DNA from: Streptomyces sp. NBC_00663
Lineage (GTDB): Bacteria > Actinomycetota > Actinomycetes > Streptomycetales > Streptomycetaceae
Reading direction: 5' to 3'
NCBI RefSeq assembly: GCF_036226885.1
Contig: NZ_CP109027.1
Span: forward strand, 7,006,001 to 7,070,000
Length of the DNA stretch: 64,000 nt
Position 1 is the stretch's first letter; every line of letters starts with the position of its first letter. The notes below the pieces were generated by a model. The model was not told the origin of the DNA and ran no database searches. It saw only the letters and a program-made list of their open reading frames with translations. Shown here one piece after another: positions 51,516 through 59,814 of this stretch. Position numbers and translations under genes: made by a program.

Positions 51516-52859
51516 ATGGTGGAGACACAAGGCGGGGGGCCGGGCGACGGCGCCGCCGAGGTGCTCGACCGTCCGCTGCCCGACGGCGTGCGCCGTCGCG
51601 TCGTGCAGATCGTCTCCGACGGCTTCGGCGGCCTCACCGTCGGTGAACTGCCCGCGCAGCTCAGACAGTACGCCCGGTTCGCGCCGAACCGGCGGGCCAA
51701 GTTCGCGGGCAACGCGATGGCCGCGGCACTGGAGACCGATCCCCTGTTCCGGCAGCGGATCGGCGAGAAGTTCAGAGAGGCCCAGCCGGAGCTCGCCGGC
51801 GCCCTCGACTCCGGCTCGCCGCCCCCGGCCGCGGATCCGCTCGACGTGGCGGCCGCGGCCTATGTACTGCGTCCCACGGGCTGGGTGAAGCTCGTGACCG
51901 CGGCCGGCGAGGAGGCCCAGCGGGCCGACGCCGAGCGCGCCGACGAGGAGAGCCGCGTCGAGCTGGAGCGGCTGCGCGAGGAGCTGGTGGCCGCCAGAGA
52001 CCACACGCGCGCCGAGACCGAGCGGTTGCGCACCGAGCTGGACGCGGCCAAGAAGGAAGCCGAATCGCTTCACCGCAAGCTGCGGGCCGCCCTCAGTGAC
52101 GTCAAGCGCGGCGAGGCGGCGCTGCGCAAACTACAGGTCGAGATGGACGCCGTGCGCGCCGAGGGGCAGACGCAGGTGTCCACCGCCGAGGTCGAGTCAC
52201 GGCGGCTCAAGGCCCGGCTGAGCGAGGCCGAGGCCGCCCTGGAGGCCACGCGCAAGGCGGCCCGGGAGGGGCGCAGTGTCGAGGACATGCGCGTCCGGCT
52301 GCTGCTGGACACCGTGCTGGACGCGGCCCAAGGGCTGCGCCGGGAGCTGGCGTTGCCGCCCGTGTCCGTGCGGCCCGCGGAGACCGTCGACGCGGTCGAA
52401 CCGGGACGAATGACCCCGAAGGACATCGCCGCGCGGGCGCTGTCCGAGAACGATCCGGCCATTCTGGACCAGCTGCTCGCCCTGCCCCAGGCCCACTTGG
52501 TGGTCGACGGCTACAACGTCACCAAGACCGGTTATCCCCAGATGCCGCTGGAGAAGCAGCGGCTGCGGCTGCTCGGGCAGCTCTCGCAGCTCGCCGCGCA
52601 GACCGGCGCCGAGGTGACCTGTGTCTTCGACGGGGCCGAGCTGCTCGCGCCGGTGCTGCTCGCGCCGCCGCGCGGCGTGCGGGTGCTGTTCTCCAAGGCG
52701 GGCGTCACCGCCGACGAGTTGATCCGCCAGTTGGTGCGCGCCGAGCCACCGGGCCGGCCGGTCATCGTCGCCTCCACCGACCGCGAGGTGGCCGACGGGG
52801 TGGCCAAGGCGGGGGCCCGGCCTGTCGCTTCGGCGATGCTTTTGAAGCGCCTGTCCTGA
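51516..52859 (+). CDS. NYN-domain (YacP-like) putative RNA-binding/ribonuclease protein with coiled coil
   Basis: A 447-residue protein. The N-terminal region is a helical domain (VSDGFGGLTVGELPAQLRQYAR). Residues 140-255 form a long charged coiled coil. The C-terminal NYN/PIN-like domain (about residues 325-447) has LVVDGYNV, the acidic CVFDGAE and VIVASTDREVADGV, with the conserved Asp residues expected of this nuclease fold. A role in RNA processing is inferred from the family. Confidence 0.88.
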   Translation: MVETQGGGPGDGAAEVLDRPLPDGVRRRVVQIVSDGFGGLTVGELPAQLRQYARFAPNRRAKFAGNAMAAALETDPLFRQRIGEKFREAQPELAGALDSGSPPPAADPLDVAAAAYVLRPTGWVKLVTAAGEEAQRADAERADEESRVELERLREELVAARDHTRAETERLRTELDAAKKEAESLHRKLRAALSDVKRGEAALRKLQVEMDAVRAEGQTQVSTAEVESRRLKARLSEAEAALEATRKAAREGRSVEDMRVRLLLDTVLDAAQGLRRELALPPVSVRPAETVDAVEPGRMTPKDIAARALSENDPAILDQLLALPQAHLVVDGYNVTKTGYPQMPLEKQRLRLLGQLSQLAAQTGAEVTCVFDGAELLAPVLLAPPRGVRVLFSKAGVTADELIRQLVRAEPPGRPVIVASTDREVADGVAKAGARPVASAMLLKRLS

Positions 52860-52987
52860 AGTTCTAACTTCCAGGTTTAATGACCGAATTGGTCGGATCG
52901 TCACGCAACGTAGTGTCAGTCGAGCATTACCGCACGTGAGTTGTGTGTAAAGAATGCAGTCCGTGACTGATTTTTTCGCGTGAGGAT

Positions 52988-53017
52988 TTGAACTGATCAC
53001 AAGAAGGTCACTAGGGT
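52988..53017 (+). promoter_or_regulatory. Promoter of the first NlpC/P60 gene
   Basis: TTGAAC (52988-52993), an 18-nt spacer and TAGGGT (53012-53017) match the vegetative streptomycete promoter, with transcription likely from about 53024. The remaining intergenic DNA (52860-52987) is relatively AT-rich and shows a short GAAGTT / AACTTC hairpin at 52858-52871. Confidence 0.7.
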
Positions 53018-53069
53018 CTGGGCTCGAACCTCCGAACGGGTGATCACTCACAAGAAGGAGCTCACCTCC

Positions 53070-54104
53070 GTGGCGTCCCACCGTCGACCCAAGCAGCCGA
53101 GCCGCACACGCGTGACCGTGCTGACCACCGCCGCTGCCGCCGCCGTCGCGCTGAGCGCCAACGCCGCCAACGCGGCACCGAGCGAGAAGCCCAGCAAGGA
53201 CGAGGTCAAGTCCAAGGTCGACAAGCTCTACGAGGAGGCCGAGCAGGCCACCGAGAAGCTCAACGGCGCCAAGGAGAAGCAGGAGAAGCTCCAGAAGGAG
53301 ATCTCCGCCATCCAGGACACCGTGGCCCGCGGCCAGGAGGACCTCAACGGCCTCCGTGACTCCATGGGCCTCGCGGCCGCCGCCCAGTACCGCACCGGCT
53401 CCATAGACGCCTCCTTGCAGCTCTTCCTGTCGTCCAACCCGGACGACTATCTGGACAAGGCCTCCACGGCCGACCAGTTGAGCGCCCAGCAGGTCGAGGC
53501 GCTGAAGAAGATCCAGGAGAAGCAGCGCGAGCTCGCGCAGGAGCGCTCCGAGGCCTCCGAGAAGCTCAAGGACCTCTCCTCCACCCGGACCGAACTGGCC
53601 AAGAAGAAGAAGGAAGTCCAGGCCAAGCTCGCCGAGGCGCAGAAGCTGCTCAACACGCTGACGGCCGCCGAGAAGGCCGCCCTGGCCGCCGAGGACGAGC
53701 GCGCCAGCCGCTCCGCCAGCGAGCGCGTGGACCTCGGCGACGCCCCCGCCGCCTCCAACTTCGCCGCCGCCGCCTTCTCGGCCGCCCAGAGCCAGCTCGG
53801 CAAGCCGTACGTCTACGGCGCCACGGGCACCGCCTCCTACGACTGCTCGGGCCTGACCTCCTGGGCCTACGCCCAGGCGGGCGTCTCCATCCCCCGCACC
53901 TCGCAGGCCCAGGCGAACGCCGGCACGCGGATCTACTCGCAGAGCCAGCTCAAGGTCGGCGACCTCGTCATCTTCTACGGCGACCTGCACCACGTCGGTC
54001 TCTACGCCGGCAACGGCCAGGTGATCCACGCCCCGCGCACCGGCACGGTCGTGCGCTACGAGTCGATCGGCAACATGCCGTTCCAGTTCGGCGTCCGGAT
54101 CTGA
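53070..54104 (+). CDS. Secreted NlpC/P60 peptidoglycan endopeptidase (first of a tandem pair)
   Basis: A 344-residue protein. The signal peptide (about residues 1-38) ends ANAANAAPS. A long Lys/Glu-rich coiled coil (about 45-220) follows. The C-terminal NlpC/P60 domain has the catalytic Cys in YDCSGLTSW, the His in LHHVGLYAG and HAP for the third site. GTG at 53070 (VASHRRPKQ) is chosen because AGAAGGAG lies at 53053-53060; an upstream GTG at 53040 lacks a ribosome-binding site. The family cleaves stem peptides in the cell wall, and the architecture resembles RipA-type hydrolases. Confidence 0.94.
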   Translation: MASHRRPKQPSRTRVTVLTTAAAAAVALSANAANAAPSEKPSKDEVKSKVDKLYEEAEQATEKLNGAKEKQEKLQKEISAIQDTVARGQEDLNGLRDSMGLAAAAQYRTGSIDASLQLFLSSNPDDYLDKASTADQLSAQQVEALKKIQEKQRELAQERSEASEKLKDLSSTRTELAKKKKEVQAKLAEAQKLLNTLTAAEKAALAAEDERASRSASERVDLGDAPAASNFAAAAFSAAQSQLGKPYVYGATGTASYDCSGLTSWAYAQAGVSIPRTSQAQANAGTRIYSQSQLKVGDLVIFYGDLHHVGLYAGNGQVIHAPRTGTVVRYESIGNMPFQFGVRI

Positions 54105-54180
54105 TCCGCCCAGAAGTCACGCTCAAGATCACGACACCCTGCCGCCCGTTCGGGCGAATCCTGGCGACGTGAACTGACCC

Positions 54181-54216
54181 CACGCCCCGCCACTGACCTG
54201 CGTCGGTGGCGGGGTG
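54181..54216 (+). terminator. Terminator between the two NlpC/P60 genes
   Basis: CACGCCCCGCCACTGAC pairs with GTCGGTGGCGGGGTG around a CTGC loop, a long GC stem with few mismatches. It separates the paralogues, so the second one has its own promoter. Confidence 0.8.
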
Positions 54217-54314
54217 TCACGTTGTGTGGCCGTGGAGGTCTTTGGAAGCGCCCTTGTCACGGGGCTACTGTCGGCCGCGTTTCCTGTCCGCCAGCGGAAG
54301 GGGTGCGGCTTCTC

Positions 54315-55334
54315 GTGGGGTCCCATCGCCGCCTTGCATCGACATCGTCCGGGTTCGACCGGGGCGCCAGTGCCGCGCTCTGCGTCCTGTCGGCCACCGC
54401 CGCGGTTCTCGGGGCCGTACCGGCCTCGGCCGCCCCGCACGACGACACCCGTGCCGAGGTGGACCGCCTCTACGAGGAGGCCGAGAAGGCGACCGAGGCC
54501 TTCAACAAGGCCGACGAACGGGCCGACGCGCTGAAGAAGCAGGTCGGCACCGCGCAGGACCGGATCGCCCGCCAGCAGGACCGCATCAACTCCATGCGGG
54601 AGACGCTCGGTTCGCTGGCCGGTGCCCAGTACCGCTCCGGCGGCCTCGATCCGTCCCTGGCCCTGCTGTTCTCCGACGACCCGGACGACTACCTCGACAA
54701 GGCCGCCGCCCTCGACCGGATCACCGCCCATCAGGCCGGTGAGCTCAAGGACCTCCAGTCGGCGATGCGGGAACTCGCCCAGGAGCGCGCGGAGGCGGCC
54801 GGGCAGCTGGCCGAGCTGGAGAAGAGCCGCAAGGCGGTCGCGAGCCACAAGCAGACCGTCGAGAAGAAGCTCGCCCAGGCCCGTCGGCTGCTCAACTCCC
54901 TGCCGTCCGAGGAGCGCGCCGCCTACGACCGGGCCTCCCGCTCCGGCCGCGACGACATGCCCGACCTCAGCGGGGCCCTGCCGCCCAACGCCCGGGCCGC
55001 CGCCGCGGTCGCCGCCGCCCGCGCCGCGATCGGCAAGCCGTACGTCTGGGGCGCGACCGGCCCCTCCGGGTTCGACTGCTCGGGCCTGATGGTGTGGTCG
55101 TACCGGCACGCCGGAGTCTCCCTGCCGCGCACCTCGCAGAGCCAGCGCTACGCCGGGCAGCAGGTCCCGCTCTCCCAGGCACAACCCGGCGACCTGGTCA
55201 CCTACCGGTCCGACGCCAGCCATGTCGGCATGTACGTCGGCAACGGCCAGGTGATCCACGCGCCCTACCCCGGCGCCCCCGTCCGCTACGACCCGGTGGG
55301 CATGATGCCGGGCGCCACCGTCACCAGGGTCTGA
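54315..55334 (+). CDS. Secreted NlpC/P60 peptidoglycan endopeptidase (second of a tandem pair)
   Basis: About 339 residues with the same architecture as its neighbour: signal peptide ending VPASAAP, coiled coil (VDRLYEEAEKATEAFNKA matches VDKLYEEAEQATEKLNGA), then NlpC/P60 with FDCSGLMVW, SHVGMYVG and HAP. GTG at 54315 is chosen because it gives MGSHRR, parallel to MASHRR in the first gene. A GTG at 54303 is the alternative. It is a clear paralogue from tandem duplication. Confidence 0.92.
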   Translation: MGSHRRLASTSSGFDRGASAALCVLSATAAVLGAVPASAAPHDDTRAEVDRLYEEAEKATEAFNKADERADALKKQVGTAQDRIARQQDRINSMRETLGSLAGAQYRSGGLDPSLALLFSDDPDDYLDKAAALDRITAHQAGELKDLQSAMRELAQERAEAAGQLAELEKSRKAVASHKQTVEKKLAQARRLLNSLPSEERAAYDRASRSGRDDMPDLSGALPPNARAAAAVAAARAAIGKPYVWGATGPSGFDCSGLMVWSYRHAGVSLPRTSQSQRYAGQQVPLSQAQPGDLVTYRSDASHVGMYVGNGQVIHAPYPGAPVRYDPVGMMPGATVTRV

Positions 55335-55380
55335 CCCAGGCCCTCTGACCCCGGCGGCCGTCCCGCCGTACGATCGTGAA

Positions 55381-56571
55381 ATGGCTGGTCGAGGGCGGGC
55401 GTCGAGACACGGGATCCTCGCGCTGTGTCTGCTGCTGGTCTCCCTGGTGGCCTGTGGCGGCAAGGCCGGCACCGGCACCGCCAAGGCCGATGTCCAGGCA
55501 CTGCTCGACCGGCGCTCGGTCGCCGTCCTGGACCGGGACCGGGCCGCGTTCATGCAGACGGGCGCGCTGGACTGGTTCGAGAACGCGCGGGGCGTGCCGT
55601 TCGCCTCCTGGGCGTACCGCGTGACGGGGCTCCACCGGGACGGCGCCGACGCCACCGCCGACGTCGAGCTCAAGTACCGCATACAGGGCTACGACAACGC
55701 CCCGGTCACCGTCGGCCGCACGCTCACCCTGAGCCTGGACGCGGGCGGCGAGTGGTTCGTCGACCAGGAGAAGCCCGCGAAGAAGTCCGCCCAGCAGTTG
55801 TGGGACCAGGGCGAGGTCGCCGTCGTCCGCGGCAAGGACAGCCTCGTCCTCGGCGTCGGACGGTCGAGCGCGGCGCTCCAGACCTATGTGGAGCTGGCGG
55901 ACCGTGCCGTTCCGGCGGTGTCGGCGGAGTGGGGCACCGACTGGACCCGGCATGTCGTCGTGCTCGTACCGAAGTCCCTGGACGGTATGGCCGGGCTGCT
56001 GGCTTCGCCCGCGTCCTCGTACCGTGGGATCGCCGCCGTCACCACCGGCGAGACGGGCGCCCCGGCGCGCGCGCCCGCGGACCGGATCATCGTCAACCCC
56101 GACGCGTTCGGCGTCCTCGGCAGCGTCGGCAAGCAGGTCGTGCTCACCCACGAGACCACTCATGTCGCCACCCGCGACCACACCGGCGCGGCCACGCCGC
56201 TGTGGCTGTCCGAGGGGTACGCCGACTGGATCGGCTATCTCGACTCCGGCCGCTCGCCGGTCCAGGCCGCGCCGGAGCTGTGGCGGGCCGTGACGGAGGG
56301 GCGGACGCCGACGGCCCTGCCGAGGGACGCGGACTTCGGGTTCAGCGGCGACGCGACGAGGCTCGCCCAGGCCTACGAGGGCGGCTGGCTGGCCTGCCGG
56401 ATGATCGCGGCAGAGTGGGGGACCGACCAGCTCCGCGCCTTCTACCGGGCCGTCGGCGCCCACAAGCAGCGCGCCGGGGCGGTCGAGGACGCGCTGAAGA
56501 ACGTGCTCGACACGAACCTGGACGACTTCACGGACCAGTGGCGGGACTATCTGCGGGTTCAGCTCGACTGA
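55381..56571 (+). CDS. Lipoprotein with zinc-metalloprotease motif
   Basis: A 396-residue protein. The lipoprotein signal peptide ends LVAC at about residue 25. A mixed domain follows (about 30-130). The C-terminal half has HETTHV (HExxH) and, 25 or so residues later, WLSEGYADWIGY, whose Glu would be the third zinc ligand, as in gluzincin peptidases. It begins 46 nt after the second NlpC/P60 gene. Its end overlaps the convergent PadR gene by 44 nt. Substrate unknown. Confidence 0.87.
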   Translation: MAGRGRASRHGILALCLLLVSLVACGGKAGTGTAKADVQALLDRRSVAVLDRDRAAFMQTGALDWFENARGVPFASWAYRVTGLHRDGADATADVELKYRIQGYDNAPVTVGRTLTLSLDAGGEWFVDQEKPAKKSAQQLWDQGEVAVVRGKDSLVLGVGRSSAALQTYVELADRAVPAVSAEWGTDWTRHVVVLVPKSLDGMAGLLASPASSYRGIAAVTTGETGAPARAPADRIIVNPDAFGVLGSVGKQVVLTHETTHVATRDHTGAATPLWLSEGYADWIGYLDSGRSPVQAAPELWRAVTEGRTPTALPRDADFGFSGDATRLAQAYEGGWLACRMIAAEWGTDQLRAFYRAVGAHKQRAGAVEDALKNVLDTNLDDFTDQWRDYLRVQLD

Positions 56572-57085
56572 GCCGCTCGACGGCCTCCTCCAGCCAGGTG
56601 CGTTCCGCCTCTCCGGTCGCCCGCGCGACCCGCAGCATGCCCTCCCGGAACAGGTCCGCCGCTTCCTCCGCGCGCACGGGTCTGCCCTCGTCGTAGAAGA
56701 AGCTCGTGGGCGCGTCGAGGAACTCCAGGCGGCGGCGGAGCACCGCGGCCTGTTCCTGGCGGTCCGGGAGGTGGCGCAGGAACGTCAGGACCGTGTTGAA
56801 GCGGACCTGGTCGGAGATCTCGACCGGCTTGGGCCGACGCAGGCGCTCCAGGAGGTCCGCGCGGCCCGCCTCGGTGAGGGAGAGCGTGCGCCGCGGGGCC
56901 GCGCTCGCGCCCGGCTCGGTGTGTTCGTCGAGCTTGCCCGCCTTGATGAGCCGGGTGATCGCCGGGTAGAGGGCGCCGTCGCTGACCGGGCGGACATGGC
57001 CGCTGAGCGCCTTGATGCGCTCCTTCAGCTCATAGCCGTGCAAGGGCTCTTCGGCCAGGAAGCCCAGGATCGACAGCTCCAGCAC
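56528..57085 (-). CDS. PadR-family transcriptional regulator
   Basis: A 185-residue protein. The winged-helix N-terminus LELSILGFLAEEPLHGYELKERI and GALYPAITRLIKAGKL are classic PadR motifs. A C-terminal helical dimerisation region follows. GTG at 57085 is chosen because AAGGAGG lies seven bases upstream; an ATG at 57118 would add 11 residues. It is divergent from the MATE exporter, with a large palindrome between them, so it most likely represses the exporter and itself. Confidence 0.93.
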   Translation of the reverse strand: MLELSILGFLAEEPLHGYELKERIKALSGHVRPVSDGALYPAITRLIKAGKLDEHTEPGASAAPRRTLSLTEAGRADLLERLRRPKPVEISDQVRFNTVLTFLRHLPDRQEQAAVLRRRLEFLDAPTSFFYDEGRPVRAEEAADLFREGMLRVARATGEAERTWLEEAVERLSRAEPADSPATGP

Positions 57086-57129
57086 GCCGGTTCCTCCTTG
57101 TGGTGGTCGTGACGCCATGGTACCTCTTA

Positions 57130-57158
57130 TCGAGCTATCTCGTTTCGAGGTAGCTCGA
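57130..57158. promoter_or_regulatory. Palindromic operator candidate between padR and MATE genes
   Basis: Perfect outer arms TCGAGCTA / TAGCTCGA flank near-matching inner arms TCTCG / CGAGG around TTT, giving a 29-bp imperfect palindrome. It sits in the 92-bp divergent spacer, where a PadR dimer would be expected to bind. A further TCGAGG follows at 57160-57165. Confidence 0.75.
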
Positions 57159-57177
57159 ATCGAGGGGGTCACTTTTC

Positions 57178-58488
57178 GTGGACAGTCATCGCCGCCGGCT
57201 CATCGCGCTCGCCCACCCCGTCTACTTCTCGCTGCTCGCCTCCGTCGCCGCCGGGATCATCAACACCGTCTGGGTCTCCCGGCTCGGCGGAGCGGCGGTG
57301 GCGGCCGTCGCCGTGGCGACGAACGCCGAGAACGTGCTTCTGGGGGTCGCCCTGGTCTTCGGCTCGGGCACGACCGTGCTGGTCGCGCATGCCCGGGGTG
57401 CGCGGGACCCAGCGGCGGTACGGGCCGCCGTGCGCGGGGGCTGGGCGGTGTTCGGGCTGGTCACGCCGGTGGTCGTGGCGGGCGGGTATCTGCTGCGGGA
57501 GCCGCTGGCGCGGCTGGTCCTCGGCGGGGGCGCGCCGCTGTCGCTCGCTGTCGGGTACTTCGCGATATCGATGCCGGGCATCGCCGTGTTCTTCGCCCAG
57601 CAGCTGGTCGACGGGATCCTGAAGGGTGCGGGGGACACCCGGACCCCCATGCGGCTCGCACTGCTCGCCAACGGGCTGATCCTCGTCTGCGACCCGCTCC
57701 TGATTCACCTCTACGGCGTCCAGGGCGCCGCCGCCTCGACGGTCCTGTGCCGGTGCGTGGCCCTGGGGGTGGGGTTGCTCGCCCTGCGCCGGAACGCGCT
57801 GCTGCGGGCGTCCGCCGGGCCCGGGGTCGCCTTCGGACGGGTGCTGCGCACCGGGCTGCCCATGGCGGCCGACTTCACCGTGCGGCAGGGCGGGGCGCTC
57901 GTACTGGTCGCGATCGTGGCGCGGCTCGGGGTGACGGCGGTGGCCGCGTACGCCATCGCGTACAAGGTCCTGTACGTGGCCACCATGGGCTTCTACGCCG
58001 TACGGCAGGCCGCCTCGATCCACACCGCGCATCTGCTCGGCGCCGGGCGCGACGAGAGACGGGCGATCGGGCGGGAGGCGGTGCTGGTGTCCGGAGCCTT
58101 CGGGGCGACCGCCGCTGTGCTGTTCGCCGTCACCGCGCCCTGGATCATGGCCGCCTTCGGCGCCGGGGCGGGAGTCGCCGGGGAGGGCGTGCTGTTCCTG
58201 CGCTGTGCCGGGCCCTATCTGCTGCTGATGGCCTGCTTCATCGCGCTGGGCGGGGTCTTCGAGGGAAGCGGGGGCGCGCCCGTGCTGCTCCGGGTGACGC
58301 TGCTCGGTACGGCCGTCCAACTGCCGTTGGCGTACGGCCTGTCAGGGCTCGGGCTGCCGGGCGTGTGCCTGGCGATGGCGCTGGCCATGACGGTGCAGTG
58401 CGCGGTGGTGGGTGCGGTGCTCGGCCGGTCCCGGCGTCAGGAGGCGACCGAGGTCTCCGACGGCTCCTCGGTGGCCCGCGCCGGGTGA
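57178..58488 (+). CDS. MATE family efflux transporter
   Basis: A 436-residue protein with 12 predicted membrane helices and the MATE pattern (NTVWVSRLGGAAVAAVA near the N-terminus, GILKGAGDTRTPM in the middle). It exports drugs or cationic compounds using an ion gradient (family knowledge). GTG start at 57178. It is under likely control of the divergent PadR protein. The 3' end overlaps the convergent GT87-type gene by 52 nt. Confidence 0.93.
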   Translation: MDSHRRRLIALAHPVYFSLLASVAAGIINTVWVSRLGGAAVAAVAVATNAENVLLGVALVFGSGTTVLVAHARGARDPAAVRAAVRGGWAVFGLVTPVVVAGGYLLREPLARLVLGGGAPLSLAVGYFAISMPGIAVFFAQQLVDGILKGAGDTRTPMRLALLANGLILVCDPLLIHLYGVQGAAASTVLCRCVALGVGLLALRRNALLRASAGPGVAFGRVLRTGLPMAADFTVRQGGALVLVAIVARLGVTAVAAYAIAYKVLYVATMGFYAVRQAASIHTAHLLGAGRDERRAIGREAVLVSGAFGATAAVLFAVTAPWIMAAFGAGAGVAGEGVLFLRCAGPYLLLMACFIALGGVFEGSGGAPVLLRVTLLGTAVQLPLAYGLSGLGLPGVCLAMALAMTVQCAVVGAVLGRSRRQEATEVSDGSSVARAG

Positions 58489-59684
58489 GCCGGCTCGAGG
58501 TCCTCGACGGGGACGCTGACCGTGGCCCGCCACAGCTTCACGGCCGCCAGGACGGTCGCGATGACGAGCAGGCCGTTGCGGAGGAAGAGCAGGGTGACGC
58601 CCAGGCCGTCGCTGGCGACGACGTTCGCGAAGTAGACCGGGAACTCGAGGACCGTCACGAAGGACGCCACCAGGACCAGCAGCGCGGGAAGCGTCATCCG
58701 GCTCGCCCGGAAGCACAGGCAGACCGCCGCGAGGCCGACCAGCCACACCATGTACTGCGGGCTGATCACCCGGCTCGTGGTCGTGAACAGCAGCACCGCC
58801 ACGAACGCCGCGTCCGCCGTGGTGTGCGCCTCGAACCGGGTCGCCACCAGCCGCCACAGCAGCAGCCAGCCGAAGGCGACGCCGGTCAGGGCGAGCGCGG
58901 CCGTGCTGACGACGTTCACCCACGGGCCGAGGAACTCCACCGAGCCGTAGTTCAGCAGCACCTGGCCGTCCCAGCCGTACTGCCGGGCCACATGGAAGAC
59001 CAGGGAGCCCAGCGACTCCACCTCGGTGCCCCGGTCGGCCTGGAAGGTCAGGAACGCGAAGGCACCGGGCATGGTCACCGCGAACAGCGCCGCGAGACCG
59101 GCCGCGGTGACCGCCGCCGACATCCAGACACCGCGCCTGCGGGCGGCCACCAGCAGCAGCACCGGCCACACCTTGAGCATCGCCCCGAAACCGACCAGGG
59201 CGCCCATCACCCGGGGATGCCGGGCGCCCGCGAGCAGGGCGGCCACGGCCACGGCGGTGACCATCACGTCGTAGCGGGCGTACACGGTCGGTCCGAGCAG
59301 CGGGACGCCCACCACCCACACCCAGACCCCGCGCAGGCTCCGCCCGGGGCGCAGGCCCGCGTACAGCAGCAGGGAGAAGACCACCAGGTCGGCCAGGAAG
59401 GCGAGGACGAAGAAGGCCGTCGCGTACGGCAGGAACGGCAGCAGCGCGGGGGAGAGGATCGCCAGCGCGGCGGCCGGCGGGTACTGCCAGGTGACGTCGT
59501 CCTGCGGGAAGGCGCCGGTGCGCAGCACGTCGTTCCAGCCCTGGTAGATCACCGACACGTCGCTGGTCACGTCCGGGCCGGGGAACACGTACACCTTGAG
59601 GACGAACAGGAGCAGCAGCAGCCTCGTCAGGCCCCAGGTCGCCAGCAGTCCCGCCAGAGACCGCCTCGCACCCGCAATGTCCAC
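58437..59684 (-). CDS. Membrane glycosyltransferase, GT87-like mannosyltransferase
   Basis: A 415-residue polytopic protein with about ten helices. An Asp-rich extracytoplasmic loop after the first helix (FPGPDVTSDVSVIYQGW) and the TWQYPPAAAL motif are typical of GT-C enzymes that use polyprenyl-phosphate-mannose. GTG at 59684 is chosen (AGGGG six bases upstream). A longer frame to 59900 contains no plausible N-terminus. It stands next to a PimB-type gene, which fits a role in phosphatidylinositol mannoside or related glycolipid assembly. Confidence 0.85.
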   Translation of the reverse strand: MDIAGARRSLAGLLATWGLTRLLLLLFVLKVYVFPGPDVTSDVSVIYQGWNDVLRTGAFPQDDVTWQYPPAAALAILSPALLPFLPYATAFFVLAFLADLVVFSLLLYAGLRPGRSLRGVWVWVVGVPLLGPTVYARYDVMVTAVAVAALLAGARHPRVMGALVGFGAMLKVWPVLLLVAARRRGVWMSAAVTAAGLAALFAVTMPGAFAFLTFQADRGTEVESLGSLVFHVARQYGWDGQVLLNYGSVEFLGPWVNVVSTAALALTGVAFGWLLLWRLVATRFEAHTTADAAFVAVLLFTTTSRVISPQYMVWLVGLAAVCLCFRASRMTLPALLVLVASFVTVLEFPVYFANVVASDGLGVTLLFLRNGLLVIATVLAAVKLWRATVSVPVEDLEPAHPARATEEPSETSVAS

Positions 59685-59800
59685 CGGAGCCCCTGTTCGC
59701 GCGTTGCTGTCTTTGCCGTCTTTGAGATGGCCATGATGTCCCGGCCTGCTGTGAGGTTGCCATAAACGTGGCCGTGCCCGGCTGTGAGGGGGGCGTTGGG

Positions 59801-59806
59801 TAGGGT
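59801..59806 (+). promoter_or_regulatory. Putative -10 box for the PimB-type gene
   Basis: TAGGGT ends 8 nt before the ATG at 59815, so transcription would start at or beside the start codon. This suggests a leaderless mRNA. No Shine-Dalgarno is present upstream of the ATG. Confidence 0.6.
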
Positions 59807-59814
59807 CTGCGGCG

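Noticed and set aside
52860..53069. Possible c-di-AMP (ydaO-type) riboswitch before the NlpC/P60 gene
   Set aside because: Such switches are known upstream of actinobacterial wall hydrolases, but the predicted transcript start at about 53024 leaves under 50 nt of leader, too short, and no consensus segments are visible.
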